Assembly: GCA_015067795.1 (NCBI GenBank)
Contig: SVLU01000005.1
Coordinates: forward strand, 28,484 to 92,483
DNA from: Oscillospiraceae bacterium
Lineage (GTDB): Bacteria > Bacillota > Clostridia > Oscillospirales > Oscillospiraceae
DNA length: 64,000 nucleotides
Reading direction: 5' to 3'
This document shows, piece after piece, positions 7,541-16,094 of this stretch (position 1 is the first letter of the stretch; every line of letters begins with the position of its first letter). The notes under the pieces were generated by a model. That model searched no databases, was not told the DNA's origin, and saw only the letters and a program-made list of their open reading frames with translations. The translations under genes and the position numbers were made by a program.

Positions 7541-7569
7541 ATAGTAACATATTTTACTATAATAATCAA
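7541..7569 (-). promoter_or_regulatory. Promoter of the small toxin gene
   Basis: On the minus strand TTGATT (7564-7569) and TACTAT (7541-7546) are 17 nt apart. The predicted start near 7534 gives a leader of about 90 nt rich in GGAGGG/CCCTCC pairings ahead of the toxin. Confidence 0.6.
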
Positions 7570-7604
7570 TATTATGCTAAAAAAACTCAAATCAGGAGGA
7601 AAAA

Positions 7605-8015
7605 GTGGATAACGAAGTACGAGAAGAAGCTGGCAAGCAGGAAGAAGTTAAAAGAACAGATGGCAGAGATACAGGAAAGCTGTTTGTAGGCAAGATAGGC
7701 CTGTTGGGCTGCGTTATGTTCATGATAATGCTTGTGGGTTTCCTGTTAGTGTGCTTTTTTGCAGGGAGCAAAAGTCCGATAGAGGGATATGAGCCGCCTT
7801 GTGATTCGGAATATTACATTGAAAACACAGAAGAGCTGGCGATGGAGATAAACGAAAACATTGCACCACAGCTTGATGGTATAGTTGAATGTTATTATGA
7901 GGATGATAAGGTAGTGGTTGTTGCAGAGGAAGCGGAATATTTTACCATCCGCTCCGCACTTCTGGACCACTTTGAAGAAGAGCTGTTTGATTTCAGAAAG
8001 GATACCGATGAATAA
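7605..8015 (+). CDS. Hypothetical single-pass membrane protein
   Basis: This 136-residue protein starts at GTG 7605 behind AGGAGGA. It has a charged N-terminal tail (EVREEAGKQEEVKR), one membrane helix at about residues 31-53 and an acidic outside domain (ENTEELAMEINENIA) of about 80 residues. No family is recognised. Its last codons overlap the nadE start by 8 nt, so the two are translationally coupled and form an operon with mnmE. The function is unknown. Confidence 0.7.
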   Translation: MDNEVREEAGKQEEVKRTDGRDTGKLFVGKIGLLGCVMFMIMLVGFLLVCFFAGSKSPIEGYEPPCDSEYYIENTEELAMEINENIAPQLDGIVECYYEDDKVVVVAEEAEYFTIRSALLDHFEEELFDFRKDTDE

Positions 8016-9906
8016 CGGATTTGTAAAGGTCTGTGCCGCAACACCTGTAATCAAGGTAGCAGACGTTGAATTTAATACACAGAGCATTATTAATTGTATA
8101 AAAGAAGCGGAAAAAATAGGCGCAAAGGTACTGGCACTTCCTGAGCTTTGCATCACAGGCTACACCTGTGGTGATCTTTTCCTGCATAAAACTCTCCTTG
8201 ATGCCGCTGAAAAGGCTCTTGAAGCTATTGCTGATGCCACAAAGGGTATAGATATGCTTATTTTTGCAGGACTTCCTGTGCGAATTGGTAGTAGCCTCTA
8301 TAACTGCGGTGCGGCTATATATGACGGTGAGGTTCTTGGTATCGTACCAAAGACAAATATCCCCAATTTTGGTGGTTATTATGAAAAGAGATATTTCACA
8401 TCAGGTGACGGCGAATATAAAATAATAAGCTACGCCGGTCAGGAAACTGTTTTTGGCACAAAAATACTGTTCAGACATAAGAATATGCCTCAGCTTAATG
8501 TCGCCTGCGAGGTTTGTGAGGACCTGTGGGGTCCTGTTACTCCGTCCACCGATGCGGCTGTAGCAGGGGCAACGGTCATTGTCAATCTTTCTGCCAGCGA
8601 TGAAAGTGTAACTAAGGATGATTACCGCAGAAATCTCACCTCAGGTCAGTCTGCAAAATTGGTTTGTGGCTACGTTTATGCCGATGCAGGTGAGGGCGAA
8701 TCTACTCAGGATGCTGTATTTACAGGACACAGCATTATCTGCGAGAACGGTGATATTTTAGCTGAAAATCTTACCGACAGCGGCATTATCGCTACTGAAA
8801 TTGACGTTTATAAGCTGGAATACGAACGCACAAGAATGGGTGCTTTCACAGGTGACGACAGTTTCGACATCATCGAATGGGGCAATGAACTAAGTGAAGC
8901 TCAGCTTACGAGACATTACCCCAATATGCCTTTTGTGCCTGAAAATGCGGAAGAGCGGGCAAAAAGGTGTCAAAGAGCGTTATATCTCCAATGTCTGGGT
9001 CTTAAAAAGAGATTACAGCACACATGGGCTAAAAAGCTCGTAGTGGGCGTAAGCGGTGGTCTTGATTCCACCCTTGCTATGCTTGTCTGTGCCGAAACAC
9101 TTAAAATGATGAACCGTCCGGCATCCGACCTTCTTGCTATAACCATGCCCGGATTTGGTACTACTGCAAGAACTAAGTCCAATGCCGAAGTTTTAGCAAA
9201 TATCTTAGGTGCTGAATTCAGAACAATTCCTATTGGCGATACCACCATGAGCCATTTTGCGGATATCGGTCATTCTCCCGATAATCACAATGTGGTCTAC
9301 GAAAACGCACAGGCAAGAGAGCGTACTCAGGTTCTTATGGACGTTGCCAACGGCTGCGGTGGTCTTGTTATTGGCACGGGTGATATGAGTGAGCTTGCTC
9401 TCGGTTGGGCTACCTATAACGGTGACCACATGAGTATGTACAGCGTAAACGGCGGTGTGCCAAAGACTATGGTTCGTTATCTGGTAGACTACACTGCAAG
9501 GACAAGACCGGAGCTTACGGAGGTCCTTAACAGTATTCTCGACACTCCCGTAAGTCCCGAGCTTCTTCCTGCTGTGGACGGTGAGATAGCTCAGATTACC
9601 GAGGACTTGGTCGGTCCCTATGAACTCCACGATTTTTATCTTTATTACGGCATCCGCTGGGGATTTGAGCCGAAAAAAGTTCTTAGACTTGCAAAATATG
9701 CTTTTAAAAATCAGTATAATGACGATACTATAATCAAATGGCTGAAAACCTTCTACAGACGCTTCTTTAATCAGCAGTTCAAGCGTTCCTGTCTGCCTGA
9801 CGGCCCAAAGGTAGGAACACTTACGCTGTCACCGAGAAGTGATTGGCGTATGCCGTCTGATGCGGTATCAGCATTATGGCTTCGTGAATTGGAGGGAATT
9901 GAATAA
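8008..9906 (+). CDS. nadE: Glutamine-dependent NAD+ synthetase
   Basis: The 632-residue protein fuses an N-terminal nitrilase-fold amidase to a C-terminal NAD synthase. The amidase triad is visible: E46 in LPELCITGYTCGDLF, K in VPKTNIPNF and C in CEDLWGP. The synthase P-loop is GVSGGLDSTLA near residue 347. It amidates nicotinate adenine dinucleotide to NAD+ using ammonia tunnelled from glutamine. The ATG at 8008 overlaps the preceding gene by 8 nt. The frame is open further upstream to 7918, but that part lies inside the other gene. Confidence 0.96.
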   Translation: MNNGFVKVCAATPVIKVADVEFNTQSIINCIKEAEKIGAKVLALPELCITGYTCGDLFLHKTLLDAAEKALEAIADATKGIDMLIFAGLPVRIGSSLYNCGAAIYDGEVLGIVPKTNIPNFGGYYEKRYFTSGDGEYKIISYAGQETVFGTKILFRHKNMPQLNVACEVCEDLWGPVTPSTDAAVAGATVIVNLSASDESVTKDDYRRNLTSGQSAKLVCGYVYADAGEGESTQDAVFTGHSIICENGDILAENLTDSGIIATEIDVYKLEYERTRMGAFTGDDSFDIIEWGNELSEAQLTRHYPNMPFVPENAEERAKRCQRALYLQCLGLKKRLQHTWAKKLVVGVSGGLDSTLAMLVCAETLKMMNRPASDLLAITMPGFGTTARTKSNAEVLANILGAEFRTIPIGDTTMSHFADIGHSPDNHNVVYENAQARERTQVLMDVANGCGGLVIGTGDMSELALGWATYNGDHMSMYSVNGGVPKTMVRYLVDYTARTRPELTEVLNSILDTPVSPELLPAVDGEIAQITEDLVGPYELHDFYLYYGIRWGFEPKKVLRLAKYAFKNQYNDDTIIKWLKTFYRRFFNQQFKRSCLPDGPKVGTLTLSPRSDWRMPSDAVSALWLRELEGIE

Positions 9907-11270
9907 TGGATACCATAGCAGCTATTGCCACCGGTAATGTAATTGCCGCTATCGGCATAATTCGCTCCTCCGGTGACGATGCCATAACCATTGCGGACAA
10001 GGTTTTTCGCACTAAGAGCGTAAAATCTCTTACAGAGTGCGAGGACAGGAAACTCTATTACGGTGAGCTTCTCAATACAGAAGGAAACATTATTGACCGC
10101 TGTCTTTGTACAGTAAGTCATGCCCCCCACAGCTATACAGGTGAGAATACGGTAGAGTTCCAATGTCACGGTTCACCTGTTGTTCTTGGCGAGGGTCTCC
10201 GCTCTCTGTTTAAGGCTGGTGCAAGACAGGCGGAAGCAGGGGAGTTCACGAAGCGTGCGTTCTTAAACCGCCGTATGGACTTGACACAGGCGGAGGCGGT
10301 CATCGACCTCATTGATGCTGAAACACCCCTTGCCGCTGAAAATGCTGTAGGTCAGCTTGGACGAGCTATCGGACGAAAGACTGATAAGATATACGATGAT
10401 CTGGTTGGCATGATATCCCATTTTCAGGCTGTAATCGACTATCCCGATGAGGATATAGATGAGTTTGAAATGGTAAGGTACACAGGGCTTTTAAATGAAG
10501 CTGAAAGCACCTTGGACAGGCTCCTCAAAACCTTTGACCGTGGACGCATCATGCGTGAGGGCGTGCCCTCTGCAATTATCGGCAAACCAAATACAGGTAA
10601 ATCCTCACTTCTCAATGCTCTTTTGGGCTATGACAGAGCGATTGTCACCTCTATCGCAGGCACGACCAGAGACACCATTGAGGAAAAAGCCACAATCGGT
10701 GGCGTAGTTTTACGTCTCAGCGATACGGCGGGATTAAGAGAAACTGACGATACAGTTGAAAAGATGGGTGTTACAAGGGCTATGGAAGCGGCAAAGACGG
10801 CAAGGCTTGTTATTGCGGTGCTTGACAGCTCCCGTACATTGACGAGTGAAGATGAGGAAGCAATAAATACCGCGAAAAATGCAGAGTATTCCATCTGCAT
10901 TATCAACAAAGAGGATATATGTCCTGAGCCTGTTTTTGAAATTCCCGAAGGCTTTGATGCTGTTTGTCATATTTCCGCCAAAACGGGAGAGGGTCTTGAC
11001 AGCCTTACCGAAGCTGTAAAGAGACTCTTCGGCAGTGATACATCCCTTCCACCGGGCGAAATTCTCACCAACACAAGACAGGCGGAAGCAGTCTCCAGAG
11101 CCCTTGATGCGATAAGCTCCGCAAGGGATGCCATGGAGCTTGGTATGACCCCTGATGCGGTGCTTTCCATCGTGGAAAACTGTTGCGCTGCTCTCGGTGA
11201 GCTTACAGGCAGGAGCGTTAAAGATGATATAGTTTCAAGTATTTTCAGCAGATTTTGCGTTGGTAAATAA
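9906..11270 (+). CDS. mnmE: tRNA uridine-5-carboxymethylaminomethyl modification GTPase
   Basis: The 454-residue protein has the N-terminal folate-binding domain, a helical domain split by a G domain (P-loop GKPNTGKSS near 225; DTAG near 275; NKED) and the C-terminal FCVGK with the essential cysteine at 451. With MnmG it installs the cmnm5 group on the wobble U34 of certain tRNAs. Its start overlaps the nadE stop as TAATG. mnmG and rsmG, often its neighbours in Firmicutes, are not in this window. Confidence 0.96.
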   Translation: MDTIAAIATGNVIAAIGIIRSSGDDAITIADKVFRTKSVKSLTECEDRKLYYGELLNTEGNIIDRCLCTVSHAPHSYTGENTVEFQCHGSPVVLGEGLRSLFKAGARQAEAGEFTKRAFLNRRMDLTQAEAVIDLIDAETPLAAENAVGQLGRAIGRKTDKIYDDLVGMISHFQAVIDYPDEDIDEFEMVRYTGLLNEAESTLDRLLKTFDRGRIMREGVPSAIIGKPNTGKSSLLNALLGYDRAIVTSIAGTTRDTIEEKATIGGVVLRLSDTAGLRETDDTVEKMGVTRAMEAAKTARLVIAVLDSSRTLTSEDEEAINTAKNAEYSICIINKEDICPEPVFEIPEGFDAVCHISAKTGEGLDSLTEAVKRLFGSDTSLPPGEILTNTRQAEAVSRALDAISSARDAMELGMTPDAVLSIVENCCAALGELTGRSVKDDIVSSIFSRFCVGK

Positions 11271-11316
11271 GCGGGACTATCTTTGAAAAAATGTTGGAAA
11301 AATTGCAAAAAATTTA

Positions 11317-11345
11317 TTGAAATTTGTTTTGTATACTGTTATAAT
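11317..11345 (+). promoter_or_regulatory. Promoter of ppdK
   Basis: TTGAAA (11317-11322) and TATAAT (11340-11345) are 17 nt apart; the -10 sits in a TGTTATAATAACA palindrome. Confidence 0.75.
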
Positions 11346-11393
11346 AACAGCGTTTTCATGAAATAAAGTTAAAAGTCAGGAGGCTATTGTTAA

Positions 11394-14024
11394 ATGAGCA
11401 AAAAGTATGTATACCAATTCTCCGAAGGCAACGGTTCTATGAGAGAGCTGCTGGGCGGCAAGGGTGCTAACCTCGCTGAAATGACCAACATTGGTCTTTG
11501 TGTTCCACAGGGCTTTACTATTTCCACCGAAGCTTGCACAAAGTATTATGAAGACGGCCGCAAGATCAATGACGAGATCAAGGCTGAAATTATGGAAAAT
11601 ATTACCAAGATGGAAGCTGTTACCGGTAAGAAGTTCGGTGACCTCGAAAATCCACTTCTCGTTTCCGTACGTTCCGGTGCTCGTGCATCCATGCCTGGTA
11701 TGATGGATACAATTCTTAATCTGGGTCTTAATGAAGAAGTAGTTGAAGTTATGGCTGCCCGTTCCGGTAATCCACGCTGGGCTTATGACTGCTATCGCCG
11801 CTTCATCCAGATGTTCTCCGATGTTGTTATGGAAGTCGGTAAGAAGTATTTTGAAAAGCTCATCGACGAGATGAAGGAAGCTAAGGGTGTTGAAAACGAT
11901 ATTGACCTCACCGCTGATGATCTTAAGCAGCTTGCTGAACAGTTCAAGGCTGAATATAAGGCACAGCTTGGTGTAGACTTCCCAAGCGATCCTAAGGAAC
12001 AGCTCTTCAAGGCTGTTGAAGCTGTTTTCCGTTCCTGGGACAACCCACGTGCAAACATCTATCGTATGGACCACGACATCCCATACTCCTGGGGTACCGC
12101 TGTTAACGTACAGATGATGGCATTCGGTAACCTTGGCGATACATCCGGCACAGGTGTTGCATTTACCCGTAACCCGGCTACCGGCGAAAAGGGCCTCATG
12201 GGTGAATTCCTTATGAACGCACAGGGCGAAGACGTTGTTGCCGGTGTTCGTACTCCAATGCCAATCCAGAAGATGGCTGAAATTCTCCCGGAAGTTTATG
12301 AACAGTTCCTCGGTGTATGCAATACTCTTGAAAATCACTACCGTGATATGCAGGATATGGAATTCACCATTGAAGATAAGAAGCTCTATATGCTTCAGAC
12401 CCGTAACGGCAAGCGTACCGCTGCTGCTGCTATCAAGATCGCTTGCGATCTTATCGACGAAGGCATGATCACAGAAGAAGAAGCTCTCATGCAGATCGAT
12501 GCTAAGAGTCTGGATATGCTTCTCCACCCAACATTTGACGTTGATGCTCTTAAGAAGGCTCAGCCTATCGGCAAGGGTATCGCAGCTTCCCCAGGTGCTG
12601 CTGCAGGTGCTATCGTATTCACCGCTGAAGAGGCAGCTGAAAAGGGTCAGAAGGGCGAAAAGGTAGTTCTCGTTCGTCTGGAAACCTCTCCTGAAGATAT
12701 CGAAGGCATGAAGTACTCCCAGGGTATCCTGACAGTTCGTGGCGGTCAGACCTCCCATGCTGCTGTTGTTGCTCGTGGTATGGGTACCTGCTGTGTATCC
12801 GGCTGCGGCGATATTAAGATGGACGAAGAAAACAAGTGCTTCACACTGGCAGGCAAGACCTATCATGAAGGCGATGAGATCTCTCTGGATGGCTCCACAG
12901 GCAACATCTACGGCGAGCTTATCCCAACTGTACCTGCAGATCCTAACTCCGGTTACTTCGGACGTATCATGGAACTGTCCGATAAGTATAAGAAGCTGGC
13001 TGTTCGCACAAATGCTGACTCCCCAGAAGATGCTAAGCAGGCTGTAGCATTCGGCGCAGAAGGCATCGGCCTCTGCCGTACCGAGCATATGTTCTTCGAT
13101 CCTTCCAGAATCGGTGCTTTCCGTCAGATGATCTGTGCTGAAACCACTGAAGAACGCGAAGCAGCTCTTGCTCTTATCGAGCCAATGCAGCAGGCTGACT
13201 TTGAAGGTCTGTTTGAAGCTCTCGGCGGCTATCCTGTAACCATCCGTTTCCTGGATCCGCCTCTCCATGAGTTCGTTCCAACTGAAGAAGCTGACATCGC
13301 TGCTCTTGCAGAAGCACAGGGCAAGACAGTTGAATATATCAAGCAGGTTATCGCTGACCTCCACGAATTCAACCCAATGATGGGTCACCGTGGCTGCCGT
13401 CTCAGCGTATCCTATCCTGAAATCCCTGCAATGCAGACAAGAGCGATCATCAAGGCTGCTCTGGCTGTTAAGAAGCGTACCGGCCTGGCAATCGTTCCTG
13501 AAATCATGATCCCACTGGTAGGTAAGAGATCTGAGTTCAAGTTCGTTAAGGACATCGTTGTTAAGACCGCTGATGAAACCATCGCAGCTGCCGGTGAAGA
13601 ACTTAAGTACGAAGTAGGTACTATGATGGAAATCCCACGTGCCTGCCTTACCGCTGACAGAGTTGCTTTAGAAGCTGAATTCTTCTGCTTCGGCACAAAT
13701 GACCTTACCCAGATGACCTTCGGCTTCAGCCGTGACGACTCCAGCAAGTTCCTTAAGGACTACTATGCTGACAAGATCTTTGAATCCGACCCATTTGCTC
13801 GTCTGGACACAAACGGTGTTGGCCAGCTCATGGATATGGCTGTAACAAAGGGCAAGGCTGTTCGTCCTGAAATGCACTGCGGTATCTGCGGTGAACACGG
13901 CGGCGACCCAAGCTCCATCGAATTCTGCCATAAGATCGGTCTGGACTACGTATCCTGCTCCCCATACAGAGTTCCAATCGCAAGACTGGCTGCTGCTCAG
14001 GCTGCAATTAAGGATAATAAGTAA
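11394..14024 (+). CDS. ppdK: Pyruvate, phosphate dikinase
   Basis: At 876 residues it has the usual full length. The central swivelling domain carries the phosphoryl-accepting histidine at 455 (GGQTSHAAVVARG) and the C-terminal PEP/pyruvate domain has the catalytic cysteine at 832 (CGICGEHGGDP). It interconverts PEP + AMP + PPi with pyruvate + ATP + Pi; in anaerobes it often acts as a glycolytic enzyme. ATG 11394 follows AGGAGG. It has its own promoter and terminator, and its codon use looks highly expressed. It complements the PPi-dependent phosphofructokinase at 35 kb. Confidence 0.97.
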   Translation: MSKKYVYQFSEGNGSMRELLGGKGANLAEMTNIGLCVPQGFTISTEACTKYYEDGRKINDEIKAEIMENITKMEAVTGKKFGDLENPLLVSVRSGARASMPGMMDTILNLGLNEEVVEVMAARSGNPRWAYDCYRRFIQMFSDVVMEVGKKYFEKLIDEMKEAKGVENDIDLTADDLKQLAEQFKAEYKAQLGVDFPSDPKEQLFKAVEAVFRSWDNPRANIYRMDHDIPYSWGTAVNVQMMAFGNLGDTSGTGVAFTRNPATGEKGLMGEFLMNAQGEDVVAGVRTPMPIQKMAEILPEVYEQFLGVCNTLENHYRDMQDMEFTIEDKKLYMLQTRNGKRTAAAAIKIACDLIDEGMITEEEALMQIDAKSLDMLLHPTFDVDALKKAQPIGKGIAASPGAAAGAIVFTAEEAAEKGQKGEKVVLVRLETSPEDIEGMKYSQGILTVRGGQTSHAAVVARGMGTCCVSGCGDIKMDEENKCFTLAGKTYHEGDEISLDGSTGNIYGELIPTVPADPNSGYFGRIMELSDKYKKLAVRTNADSPEDAKQAVAFGAEGIGLCRTEHMFFDPSRIGAFRQMICAETTEEREAALALIEPMQQADFEGLFEALGGYPVTIRFLDPPLHEFVPTEEADIAALAEAQGKTVEYIKQVIADLHEFNPMMGHRGCRLSVSYPEIPAMQTRAIIKAALAVKKRTGLAIVPEIMIPLVGKRSEFKFVKDIVVKTADETIAAAGEELKYEVGTMMEIPRACLTADRVALEAEFFCFGTNDLTQMTFGFSRDDSSKFLKDYYADKIFESDPFARLDTNGVGQLMDMAVTKGKAVRPEMHCGICGEHGGDPSSIEFCHKIGLDYVSCSPYRVPIARLAAAQAAIKDNK

Positions 14025-14040
14025 GTTAAGATATATAATG

Positions 14041-14071
14041 AATCCGCCTGTCGTTTTGACAGGCGGATTTT
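14041..14071 (+). terminator. Terminator after ppdK
   Basis: AATCCGCCTGTC/GACAGGCGGATT stem with a GTTTT loop, followed by TT. A near-copy lies at 15313-15345. Confidence 0.75.
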
Positions 14072-14086
14072 ATGCGTCTGTGGGGA

Positions 14087-14116
14087 TTGAGATGATTGGG
14101 AAAATTGTGTTATAAT
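14087..14116 (+). promoter_or_regulatory. Promoter of the SHOCT-like gene
   Basis: TTGAGA (14087-14092) and TATAAT (14111-14116), 18 nt apart. Confidence 0.5.
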
Positions 14117-14199
14117 TAGTATATTGCATACGCGAAAATTACAAGTTGCTTTATAAGAACAGTAAAAACTGTCTTATAAAAAAGATTGGAGATTTTTTT

Positions 14200-14997
14200 A
14201 TGACTGATTATTTCGATATTTGTGGTACTCCTATTAAGTATTCTGATATTAAAGATTTCAGATTAGTTCAAAGAGAATATATTTATAGACCTACTTATAT
14301 GGAAGGTGATAAACAGTTTTTTACTCGAAATAGAAAATACAATTTTTTTGGTATGCAACCCTTTGCTGCTATTTATGATGAAAATGAAAAACACTCTGCA
14401 TTAAAAGAATATAAAACAAAAGATTTTAAAGAATCTATAGGTAAAGATTTCATAGAAGGTGTTATAACTACTATCGGTGATAAATGGCATATTAAAGCAA
14501 TAACTTCAAGAAAGTATGTATGTGTCAATCAGGCAGGAAGAAAATTTACTACATATTTGGAAGATGTTCCGGCTCTTGTAATGAGACAAGATGGTAAAGT
14601 ATCTGACATTCATAAGAATGATGAATTATATCCTTTGTTAGGTGAGCCTATTGCTCCTGCAATTAATATTGTATATGCTTTGCAAATAACAGCTAAAGAA
14701 ACCTATGTTTTTTTCGGTAATGATATTCATCTTCATGATGTTGGAATAGAATATGAACGCTTAAAAGCTGAATTAAATGCGTACAATTCTGAAAGACAAA
14801 GTTCTAAATCATTAAAACAAAAACTATCAATACCAAAATTAACTGAATTAAAAATCAAAAAAAGCAAACCTAAAGAATTACCCGCAGGTACTTCAACTCA
14901 AAACAAATTAACAGAAATCAAATCAAAGTTTTCCAATGGTGAAATAACCGAGGAAGAATATCGGGAACTGATTAATCAGGTAATGGAAACAATTTGA
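14200..14997 (+). CDS. Hypothetical protein with C-terminal SHOCT-like motif
   Basis: The 265-residue protein starts at ATG 14200 behind TTGGAG; an in-frame ATG at 14146 lacks an RBS. The N-terminal ~190 residues (MTDYFDICGTPIKYSDIKDF) look globular and soluble and match no family I recognise. A lysine-rich linker leads to a C-terminal helix pair, IKSKFSNGEITEEEYRELIN, which fits the SHOCT (short C-terminal) domain of oligomerising bacterial proteins. The gene is visibly richer in A+T than ppdK and is flanked by two near-identical terminator hairpins, which hints at acquisition. Confidence 0.65.
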   Translation: MTDYFDICGTPIKYSDIKDFRLVQREYIYRPTYMEGDKQFFTRNRKYNFFGMQPFAAIYDENEKHSALKEYKTKDFKESIGKDFIEGVITTIGDKWHIKAITSRKYVCVNQAGRKFTTYLEDVPALVMRQDGKVSDIHKNDELYPLLGEPIAPAINIVYALQITAKETYVFFGNDIHLHDVGIEYERLKAELNAYNSERQSSKSLKQKLSIPKLTELKIKKSKPKELPAGTSTQNKLTEIKSKFSNGEITEEEYRELINQVMETI

Positions 14998-15021
14998 TTT
15001 TCGTACTTGCAACAAAACACA

Positions 15022-15065
15022 AACCTCTTTGTAAAATGGTATGTCCAAATACAATGAGGTTTTTT
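15022..15065 (+). terminator. Terminator after the SHOCT-like gene
   Basis: AACCTCTTTGT pairs with ACAATGAGGTT (one mismatch) over an 18-nt loop, followed by TTTTTTG. Confidence 0.55.
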
Positions 15066-15154
15066 GTTCAGCAATATGCAAATTTCGGATGATATATCAT
15101 AGAGTGTATAGACGTACTGTTATGGAAATTTTATTCCATTGTGAATACTCAAAA

Positions 15155-15300
15155 ACCTCCCTCTGACGAGGGAGGTGGCTCGCGTAAGCGAGACGGAGGG
15201 AGAGACAGAAAAGATTCCCACGTCGTAACGCTTGTCGGAATAACAGTTCTCTCACTCAGTCACGCCTGATGGCGTGACAGCTCCCTCGCGTGAAGGGAAC
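15155..15300. repeat. Composite interspersed repeat: family C with a family D fragment inside
   Basis: The outer part matches the family C element at 58529-58681 (CCTCCCTCTGACGAGGGAGG at one end, AGCTCCCTCGCGTGAAGGGA at the other). The centre carries GATTCCCACGTCGTAACGC and GGAATAACAG, a degenerate piece of family D. It looks like one repeat inserted into another. Confidence 0.65.
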
Positions 15301-15312
15301 TTATAAACACTC

Positions 15313-15345
15313 AAAATCCGCCTGCCATTTTGACAGGTGGATTTT
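15313..15345 (+). terminator. Second copy of the ppdK-type terminator hairpin
   Basis: AAAATCCGCCTGCC/GACAGGTGGATTTT. It differs at only a few bases from the ppdK terminator at 14041-14071. No gene on this strand ends immediately before it. Confidence 0.5.
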
Positions 15346-15451
15346 GGTATTTTCCAACAGGAAAGCAAGCCTTTAAAGAGTGAGTGCTTTATTGACTAAC
15401 AACAAAAAATGCCTTAAAATAAGGCTATCAACACAAAAAGGAGCAACCGTT

Positions 15452-16015
15452 ATGCTGACTTTAGAACGTGCAAAAGAATTATTAAATACCACTACCACCG
15501 AAGCACATCTTTTCCTCCACGCCATGAACGTATCCGTGGCTATGGGTGGACTGGCGAAGCATTTCGGTGAGAATGAGCAGTATTGGATGGCGATAGGCTA
15601 TCTTCACGATTACGATTACGAGCAGTACCCGGAGGAACACCTTCAGCACACAGAAAAGCCTCTGCTAAAAGCAGGTGTTACAGCGGAAGAGGTCAGGGCA
15701 ATTTTGTCCCACGGCTATGGCCACTGCAACGATGTTGAGCCTGTGACCAATCTGGAAAAATCCTTGTACACCGTTGACGAGCTTACAGGCATTATTCAGG
15801 CGGCGGCACGTATGCGTCCAATGGGTATCACGGATATGGAAATCTCAAGCTTTATGAAGAAGTTCAAGGACAAAAAGTTTGCCGCAAAGTGCGATCGCGG
15901 AGTTATCCGCAAGGGTTGCGAAATGCTGAATATGGAAGTGAAGGAAGTTGCCGCCATTTGCATTGAAGCCATGAAGGCATACGCCACAGAATTACAGCTC
16001 GGTCCGAAAAATTGA
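15452..16015 (+). CDS. HD-superfamily metal-dependent hydrolase
   Basis: From ATG 15452 (behind AAAAGGAG) the protein has 187 residues. A histidine in HLFLHAMNVSVAMGGLA and the HD pair in YLHDYDYEQYPEEH mark the HD metal site. Proteins of this size act as phosphohydrolases on nucleotides or other small phosphate esters; the substrate is not evident. The frame is open to an upstream ATG at 15380 without an RBS. It is followed by a strong bidirectional terminator facing the M28 peptidase gene. Confidence 0.8.
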   Translation: MLTLERAKELLNTTTTEAHLFLHAMNVSVAMGGLAKHFGENEQYWMAIGYLHDYDYEQYPEEHLQHTEKPLLKAGVTAEEVRAILSHGYGHCNDVEPVTNLEKSLYTVDELTGIIQAAARMRPMGITDMEISSFMKKFKDKKFAAKCDRGVIRKGCEMLNMEVKEVAAICIEAMKAYATELQLGPKN

Positions 16016-16026
16016 ATAAACAGCAA

Positions 16027-16057
16027 GACCCGCCGGCTGCGATGCAGTCGGCGGGTC
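16027..16057. terminator. Bidirectional terminator between convergent genes
   Basis: GACCCGCCGGCTGC/GCAGTCGGCGGGTC forms a 14-bp stem (one G-U). It separates the HD gene from the M28 peptidase gene on the other strand. Confidence 0.7.
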
Positions 16058-16094
16058 GTTTGTTCAGTTAATAGCTTTAATAAGCTGATTTGAC

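Larger units (their letters stand above)
14998..15451. other. 454-nt gene-free gap with a terminator and composite repeats
   Basis: The gap holds the SHOCT gene's terminator (AACCTCTTTGT/ACAATGAGGTT, 15022-15065), a composite repeat at 15155-15300 and a second terminator-like hairpin at 15313-15345. No plausible small gene or RNA gene was seen. Confidence 0.7.

Noticed and set aside
7354..7590. 78-codon frame on the minus strand taken as one protein
   Set aside because: The first 49 codons cover the promoter and leader; the strong RBS favours the 29-residue start.
11376..13388. A 670-codon open frame on the minus strand opposite ppdK
   Set aside because: Antisense shadow produced by the biased codon use of a highly expressed gene.
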